Shown here: positions 61,505 to 64,000 of the stretch, in pieces
Position numbering within the stretch: position 1 is the first letter of the stretch
How the letters are laid out: the number at the start of each line of letters is the position of its first letter
Translations under genes and position numbers: made by a program
Assembly (NCBI RefSeq): GCF_000724545.1
Contig: NZ_JHBV01000020.1
Coordinates: 1-64,000, forward strand
Reading direction: 5' to 3'
Source: Aureispira sp. CCB-QB1
GTDB lineage: Bacteria; Bacteroidota; Bacteroidia; Chitinophagales; Saprospiraceae
Length of the DNA: 64,000 nt
The notes under the pieces: model-generated
What the model was told of the DNA's origin: nothing
Database searches by the model: none
The model's input: only the letters and a program-made list of their open reading frames with translations

Positions 61505-61837
61505 TTAGTCTTCTTTGCGAAGTGCTTCTAAACTTTCTTCTACCAATTTGCTCAATTTGGCTTCCAAAGCAGCAATACGCTCTTCCAATTCCTCTTGTTC
61601 TTCTGATTTAGAAGTTTTAAAACCAGAGAAGGCAGATGCAATTACTTCTTTAGCTTTTGTTTCGAATGTCTCAATATATTTAAACATTGATTTTCTATCT
61701 CTAGATTCTTCTTCTTCGTAGTCATAATCATCACCACCATTAAAACCTACAACTTCCTCTTTTACTACTTTAGCAATGTTCTTGCTCAATGCGAAAACAT
61801 CTTTTACCGTTTCTGTTACAATATCTGTAATTGCCAT
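61505..61837 (-). CDS. Small acidic coiled-coil protein
   Basis: 110 aa: amphipathic N-terminal helix (MAITDIVTETVKDVFALSKN), acidic linker (DDYDYEEEESRD, about 36-47), helix KSMFKYIETFETKAKEVI, and a C-terminal heptad coiled coil (EELEERIAALEAKLSKLVEE). The same pattern of helix plus terminal coiled coil as the downstream protein, suggesting they pair. No family assigned with confidence; phasin-like is possible. Confidence 0.65.
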   Translation of the reverse strand: MAITDIVTETVKDVFALSKNIAKVVKEEVVGFNGGDDYDYEEEESRDRKSMFKYIETFETKAKEVIASAFSGFKTSKSEEQEELEERIAALEAKLSKLVEESLEALRKED

Positions 61838-62375
61838 TTTAATTTACTTTTTAATTGATAGTTTAATTATTGTTCAAAATAGGGATGACAAAAAAAAGTG
61901 CTTTTTTATCATCCCAAACGATTGATTGTTGATGATTCTATTGGTATTGAATCTTAGTGATGCAACAAATGTACTACAATTTTTTTGGAATTTACAACCC
62001 GATTTTATAGTTTTCGATAAAAAATAATATTACAAACTTTTATTAAAAATAAAATAAAATAAACTTTATTAAGTTACTTTTTTAATAAAAAAAAAGCTAC
62101 TCATTAAATTAACAATAAAATCAAGTGTATTAAATTATTTTATTTTAAACTATCTTTTTTCGAATAGTTCATTTTTCCTGTCATTTTGAATATGCCAAGT
62201 TGTCGAGAGGTAATTTTGTCATATTTTTTAAACTAAAAAAAGAGAGATAGTTTAGCTACTTTTTGCTTTTTTGGGAAAAAAAGCATTTTCTACACATTTT
62301 ATTGTAACCTATTTAAAGTTTTGACTTATGAAAAGACAGTAATTCAAATTAAATACTCTTGTTACAAATATTAGC
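61838..62375. other. AT-rich region upstream of the OmpA-family gene
   Basis: 538 bp, divergent promoter region, extremely AT-rich between about 62000 and 62160. An 8-bp inverted pair, AAACTATC near 62150 and GATAGTTT near 62250, encloses about 90 bp. No gene seen. Confidence 0.45.
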
Positions 62376-63422
62376 ATGAAGCCTCTATTTTTCTGTCTAC
62401 TTTGCCATCTTATTTATGATACAACTATTGCTCAGAATACGAATCTAGTTCCCAATCCCAGCTTCGAACAATTAAAAACCCTAGCTCCTTCCAAATTTTC
62501 AGCCAATGTCATTGACTTTGATTCCACTATTCAAGACTGGCAATCAGCAAGCTTAGCTACCCCTGATATATTGACATCTCATCTTAATGACCTTAGTCGT
62601 TCTTATAAAATCCCTATCGCTAGAACTGGCAAAAATAGCGTGGGCATTATCAACAACATGGGAGTATGGACAGAATACATACAAGTTCGGTTAAAACAAC
62701 CTTTAGAGAAAGGAAAAACATACTATGCTGAATTTTGGTACATGGCTTTAATTGGGAAAAACCATCCTATGCCTCAGAAAAACCCTCGTTTTGGTTGCTG
62801 GTTCCACGACGGGGTCATACAACAAACACAACGTTATATTGATGAACAGCCCCAAGTTGCTCCGCCTCAAAAAAAGGCTTGTCGACCTCATAGTTGGCAA
62901 AAATTAGCTGGTACTTTTGTTGCTACTGAAGCACATACACACCTATGCATTGGACAGTTTCACACCGAGTACAAAAGTGCCATGGATGGTTGCATTGCCA
63001 TTGACGATGTAATTGTTTGTGAAGCAAAAGATTTGCCGATAGAACCACCAACACCCCTCCCTATCAAGATGGAAGTGGGGACTACGATTGTTTTAGATAA
63101 TATTATTTTTAAAAGTGGTACAGCTATCTTAGAACAAGAATCTTTCCCAAATCTTGACCTTTTGCTTCAAAACCTCTTAGAACATCCTAATATCTGCATT
63201 GCTATTCATGGGCATACTGACAATGTAGGAAGCCAAGAAGCTAATTTGGAATTATCAACCAACCGAGCGCAAACAATCTACCATTACCTTATTCAAGAAG
63301 GTATCGACAAGAAACGTTTGAAATTCGCAGGTTTTGGAGAAACAAAACCAGTCGCAAGCAATGAAAATGAGAGTGGTCGAAAGAAAAATCGTCGAGTAGA
63401 ATTTTTAATTCAAGATCTTTGA
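62376..63422 (+). CDS. OmpA-family protein with N-terminal carbohydrate-binding-like domain
   Basis: 348 aa. Signal peptide (1-19, TTIAQ). N-terminal beta-sandwich (about 22-215) opening LVPNPSFEQL and closing CIAIDDVIVCEA, similar to the protein at 4062-4655. C-terminal OmpA peptidoglycan-binding domain (about 235-348): FKSGTAIL, IAIHGHTDNVGS, NLELSTNRAQTIYHYLI, GFGETKPVASNE, NRRVEF. It should be periplasmic, tethered to peptidoglycan, with the first domain free to bind sugar or protein. No beta-barrel. Confidence 0.93.
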   Translation: MKPLFFCLLCHLIYDTTIAQNTNLVPNPSFEQLKTLAPSKFSANVIDFDSTIQDWQSASLATPDILTSHLNDLSRSYKIPIARTGKNSVGIINNMGVWTEYIQVRLKQPLEKGKTYYAEFWYMALIGKNHPMPQKNPRFGCWFHDGVIQQTQRYIDEQPQVAPPQKKACRPHSWQKLAGTFVATEAHTHLCIGQFHTEYKSAMDGCIAIDDVIVCEAKDLPIEPPTPLPIKMEVGTTIVLDNIIFKSGTAILEQESFPNLDLLLQNLLEHPNICIAIHGHTDNVGSQEANLELSTNRAQTIYHYLIQEGIDKKRLKFAGFGETKPVASNENESGRKKNRRVEFLIQDL

Positions 63423-63495
63423 CAATAGTTAGCTACGCTACTACTACTTTGAGTAATTGCCCCAAAAAGTAAAAAAGCAGCGGAGTATTATTAAT
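63423..63495. repeat. Modular intergenic repeat, copy I
   Basis: CAATAGTTAGCTACGCTACT at the OmpA stop, then AAAAAGTAAAAAAGCAGCGG and AGTATTATTAATAC. Words shared with copies C, E and J. It lies between convergent genes. Confidence 0.55.
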
Positions 63496-63528
63496 ACTAA
63501 ATCCACCTCTTATCACTAAACAACCTTA

Positions 63529-64000
63529 CTACTTTTTTTTCCCTATCCAATCACTTGGATTATAGGCAATATAATTGAAGATTTTCTGTACTAGTCTTCC
63601 TTCTGGATGTTTTCCTGTTTCTAACTCAAACTGTTCAATAGCACAATTAGGAGGCTTGGGCAATGCCAATATCTCTGCTTCATTTAAATGCTCAAAAAGC
63701 GATTTAAACAAAATATAGGGAACTTGGTGGGTGATGATTAAGACATTTTGCCCCGCATAATCTCTACTTAATTTAGACAAAAAACTATAAATACGATCAC
63801 ATACATCAGGGTAATTTTCTCCTCGTGGCAATCGATAATAAAACTTGCCATCTCGTTCTCTATCTTCATACTCATCAGGATATTTAGCTTTAATTTCTTT
63901 GGTTGTAAAACCATGCAGCCTGCCAAACTCTTTCTCTCGCAATCGAAAATCATTGTAAACTAATAACTTATAGTCCAATTCTTTTTGGATGGCTTCAATA
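63529..64000 (-). CDS. Histidine phosphatase/phosphoglycerate mutase superfamily (5' end outside window)
   Basis: C-terminal 157 codons; the frame stays open to the window edge (IEAIQKEL precedes the first in-window TTG), so the RHG motif is off the end. Seen: NDFRLREKEFG with the proton-donor Glu region, PRGENYPDVCDRI, and VLIITHQVPYILF with the second active-site His. Proteins like this dephosphorylate sugar phosphates or similar; the substrate is unknown. Confidence 0.88.
   Translation of the reverse strand, partial: IEAIQKELDYKLLVYNDFRLREKEFGRLHGFTTKEIKAKYPDEYEDRERDGKFYYRLPRGENYPDVCDRIYSFLSKLSRDYAGQNVLIITHQVPYILFKSLFEHLNEAEILALPKPPNCAIEQFELETGKHPEGRLVQKIFNYIAYNPSDWIGKKK

Overview
The window is a stretch of AT-rich chromosome from a member of the Bacteroidota, most likely a Saprospira/Aureispira-type bacterium. 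Several things point there: a promoter before the tRNA genes that fits the Bacteroidota pattern TTTG-N19-TAnnTTTG, the Bacteroidota-specific order ftsX–DUF3098–uppP, a Y_Y_Y/Reg_prop hybrid histidine kinase, exported TPR–CHAT proteins, a very long SLBB export protein and a LytTR two-component pair. The genus is an inference. There is no rRNA, CRISPR array, intact insertion sequence or prophage.

Layout. 93–3983: a CYP102 (P450 BM3-type) fused fatty-acid monooxygenase with a Crp/Fnr regulator just upstream. 4062–7308: a small exported protein and uppP–DUF3098–ftsX. 7895–10231: an RND/MMPL exporter. 10378–14581: an alginate-type O-acetylation operon (MBOAT plus two AlgX/AlgJ-like proteins). 15142–20697: ParA, Aat and a giant hybrid histidine kinase. 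20938–26748: GNAT, a TPR–CHAT protein, a C1 peptidase and a thioredoxin-fold protein. 27012–29433: a DUF4956/VTC pair and MscS. 29458–33411: a calpain-like protease followed by two tandem exported paralogues. 33504–40726: a surface polysaccharide cluster (Wzz, SLBB/Wza, RfbB, UDP-xylose synthase, Ugd). 41172–47211: an unknown protein, MsrA, a PLP decarboxylase, a membrane TPR protein and a GGCT-fold protein. 47409–55550: a second TPR–CHAT protein, a DnaQ-type exonuclease, an Ntn asparaginase and an M16 lipoprotein peptidase. 55551–57620: a disturbed island with an IS110-type remnant and an LRR gene. 57621–64000: GAPDH, two tRNA-Glu, a LytTR sensor/regulator pair, two coiled-coil proteins, an OmpA-family protein and a truncated histidine phosphatase.

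Themes. The polysaccharide genes form one leftward block: Ugd and UXS make UDP-glucuronate and UDP-xylose, RfbB starts a dTDP-sugar branch, and Wza/Wzz-like proteins export and set chain length. No glycosyltransferase or flippase is present, so assembly lies elsewhere. The separate O-acetylation operon could decorate the same or another polymer.

Most noteworthy. (1) Short modular non-coding repeats with terminal inverted repeats occupy at least a dozen intergenic gaps; two copies 33 kb apart share a 42-nt identical core, and two homologous copies flank msrA. (2) A calpain–paralogue–paralogue cassette with 3-bp gaps, in which the paralogues are nearly identical except in two short blocks, as expected of an effector/immunity or protease/inhibitor system. 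(3) A P450 BM3 homologue that has lost the residues which bind the NADPH 2'-phosphate, behind a promoter with an Fnr-like palindrome near -41.5. (4) Two TPR–CHAT caspase-like proteins that appear to be periplasmic and membrane-anchored.
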